NCBI RefSeq assembly: GCF_004138215.1
Contig: NZ_RYYS01000009.1
Location: forward strand, 62,001-126,000
Length of the DNA stretch: 64,000 nucleotides
Direction: 5' to 3'
DNA from: Anaerophilus nitritigenes
GTDB taxonomy: Bacteria > Bacillota > Clostridia > Peptostreptococcales > Thermotaleaceae
Shown here piece by piece: positions 63,097 through 64,000 of the stretch (its first letter is position 1; each line of letters opens with the position of its first letter). A program made the position numbers and the translations under genes. A model generated the notes under the pieces. That model was not told where the DNA came from. It did not search any database and worked only from the letters and a program-made list of their open reading frames with translations.

Positions 63097-63784
63097 TGAT
63101 TTACTGATTGTAGGTCATGAAAAAACTTCGTTCATAGACTATCCTGAGCAAATATGTACTATGTACTTTTTAGGGGGATGTAATTTTTTATGTTCATACT
63201 GCCATAATGCACATGTAGTATATAGTAAAGAAAATGCAATTACAAAAGAAGAAGTATTTACATTTTTAAAAAAGAGAAAAAAATTCATAGATGCGGTATG
63301 TATATCAGGAGGAGAACCTACAATTTATCAAGGCCTTTATGCTTTTATTGTTCAGATTAAAGAACAAGGATTTTTAGTAAAATTAGATACAAATGGAACA
63401 AATCCTGTTATGATAGAAAGATTAATCAATGAAAAGTTGATAGATTATATAGCAATGGATATTAAAGCTCCTTTTTCAAAATATGAAACAATCACAAACA
63501 CCCATGGGAATATGGATCATATAAAAAGGAGCATAGAGATTATTAAAAATTCAAATATAGAGTATGAATTTAGAACAACTGTATGTGAAGAATTATTGAA
63601 TACAGAAGATATATTAGAAATTGCAAAATATTTAAAGGGTAGTAAAAAATATATACTCCAAAATTTTAGGGATGGAGAAACAATTTTAGGAGGACAAAAT
63701 GTGTTTCATCCATATGAGTTTGAAGTATTAGAAGATATAAAAAAAGAAATAGAAGATTATTTTGAAAGTTTTAAAATAAGATAG
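63089..63784 (+). CDS. nrdG: Anaerobic RNR-activating radical-SAM protein
   Basis: 231 aa. GGCNFLCSYCHNAHVVY contains the CX3CX2C cluster ligands C31, C35 and C38. ISGGEPTIYQG binds SAM, and VKLDTNGTNP and YIAMDIKAPF are typical of the longer NrdG/PflA-like activases. TTG start overlapping the nrdD stop by 8 bases (TTGGATAA). Generates the glycyl radical on NrdD. Confidence 0.95.
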   Translation: MDNDLLIVGHEKTSFIDYPEQICTMYFLGGCNFLCSYCHNAHVVYSKENAITKEEVFTFLKKRKKFIDAVCISGGEPTIYQGLYAFIVQIKEQGFLVKLDTNGTNPVMIERLINEKLIDYIAMDIKAPFSKYETITNTHGNMDHIKRSIEIIKNSNIEYEFRTTVCEELLNTEDILEIAKYLKGSKKYILQNFRDGETILGGQNVFHPYEFEVLEDIKKEIEDYFESFKIR

Positions 63785-63802
63785 AGAGTCTAGGCTCTCT
63801 AT
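63779..63802. terminator. Bidirectional terminator between nrdG and cobO
   Basis: ATAGAGAG/CTCTCTAT with loop TCTAGG, overlapping the cobO stop codon. Confidence 0.75.
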
Positions 63803-64000
63803 TTATCTATTCCTTCTCTGCTAAGTACACCTTTTGTATAATAATGTTTTACTTCTTTCATTTCAGTGACTAAATCAGCTGCATCTATAATTTCTTTAGG
63901 ACAATATCTTCCGGTAAGGATGAGTTCTACATGAGAAGGTTTATTTTGGATTAAAGATAAAACATCTTGTATATGAATAAGACGATAAAAAATGGCGATT
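63799..64000 (-). CDS. cobO: Cob(I)yrinic acid a,c-diamide adenosyltransferase (CobO/BtuR), C-terminal part
   Basis: The minus-strand frame is open from the window edge and ends at TAG (63801-63799). The 66 visible codons read IQDVLSLIQNKPSHVELILT, GRYCPKEIIDAADLVTEMKE, VKHYYTKGVLSREGIDK, which is the C-terminus of CobO, where HVELILTGR, AADLVTEM and KHYY..G are diagnostic. The enzyme adenosylates corrinoids. The rest lies beyond 64000. Confidence 0.92.
   Translation of the reverse strand, partial: IAIFYRLIHIQDVLSLIQNKPSHVELILTGRYCPKEIIDAADLVTEMKEVKHYYTKGVLSREGIDK

Noticed and set aside
1-64000. CRISPR arrays, insertion sequences, prophage, tRNA or rRNA genes
   Set aside because: No direct-repeat array, transposase or phage protein, or tRNA/rRNA signature was found on either strand.

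Overview
The window is a low-G+C, AT-rich chromosomal segment from an anaerobic, endospore-forming, motile Firmicute of class Clostridia. The evidence is a class III (glycyl-radical) ribonucleotide reductase with its radical-SAM activase, a GerAB-type germination permease, three methyl-accepting chemotaxis proteins, T-box, TPP, preQ1 and c-di-GMP RNA switches, strong AGGAGG ribosome sites and frequent TTG/GTG starts. Gene content resembles the Alkaliphilus/Crassaminicella side of the Clostridia, but the genus cannot be fixed from the sequence alone. There are no rRNAs, tRNAs, CRISPR arrays, insertion sequences or phage genes. Both ends cut through genes: a 3-methyladenine DNA glycosylase at the left and cobO on the minus strand at the right.

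Layout. 1-2.8 kb: partial DNA glycosylase, ornithine/alanine racemase, convergent glutaminase. 3.0-6.4 kb: histidine kinase, PepSY-like lipoprotein and response regulator. 6.5-8.1 kb: c-di-GMP-I riboswitch controlling a PAS-GGDEF protein. 8.2-14.2 kb: complete ribose operon rbsR-K-D-A-C-B with a LacI-type operator at the start site. 14.2-15.7 kb: TPP riboswitch and thiC. 15.7-18.5 kb: T-box whose specifier reads as CTC (Leu), then a permease and an M20 amidohydrolase. 18.7-25.0 kb: orphan PAS kinase, FMN alpha-hydroxy-acid enzyme, GGDEF-EAL protein, SAM methyltransferase. 25.0-26.6 kb (minus): tyrS with a Tyr T-box. 26.6-28.3 kb: solitary GerAB permease; preQ1-I riboswitch and queT. 28.5-30.4 kb: MCP. 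30.5-37.6 kb: Ter stress island (three TerD proteins, an AIM24-family protein, an HpcH/HpaI lyase, a large PRTase/TRSP/StiP/PELOTA protein, a HAD phosphatase). 37.7-42.8 kb: two dCache MCPs flanking a DUF4230 protein. 42.8-46.3 kb: DUF2284 protein, M20 amidohydrolase and AbgT transporter. 46.4-49.9 kb (minus): HD protein-folE-folP-folB-folK-aroF. 50.2-51.9 kb: secreted GLUG-repeat protein. 52.1-56.8 kb: truA and potABCD. 57-60 kb: GNAT and an agr-type quorum-sensing locus, including a 41-aa agrD that is easily missed. 60-63.8 kb: pyrE behind a PyrR-type RNA element, nrdD and nrdG.

The most interesting material is as follows. (1) The agr locus has an AgrB peptidase, a small AgrD precursor, a receptor apparently split into a membrane protein plus a short GHKL kinase, and no adjacent AgrA. 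(2) The Ter island lacks terC, telA and the ATP-grasp gene within the window. (3) Two unlinked promoters, for an MCP and for the GLUG protein, carry the same iron-regulator-like dyad inside the -35/-10 spacer. (4) The Leu T-box implies that the permease/amidohydrolase pair supplies leucine from an acylated or peptidic source. (5) The pABA-glutamate-type transporter and amidohydrolase lie next to the folate operon.

All functional calls rest on sequence motifs read by eye and on family knowledge; no database search was run.
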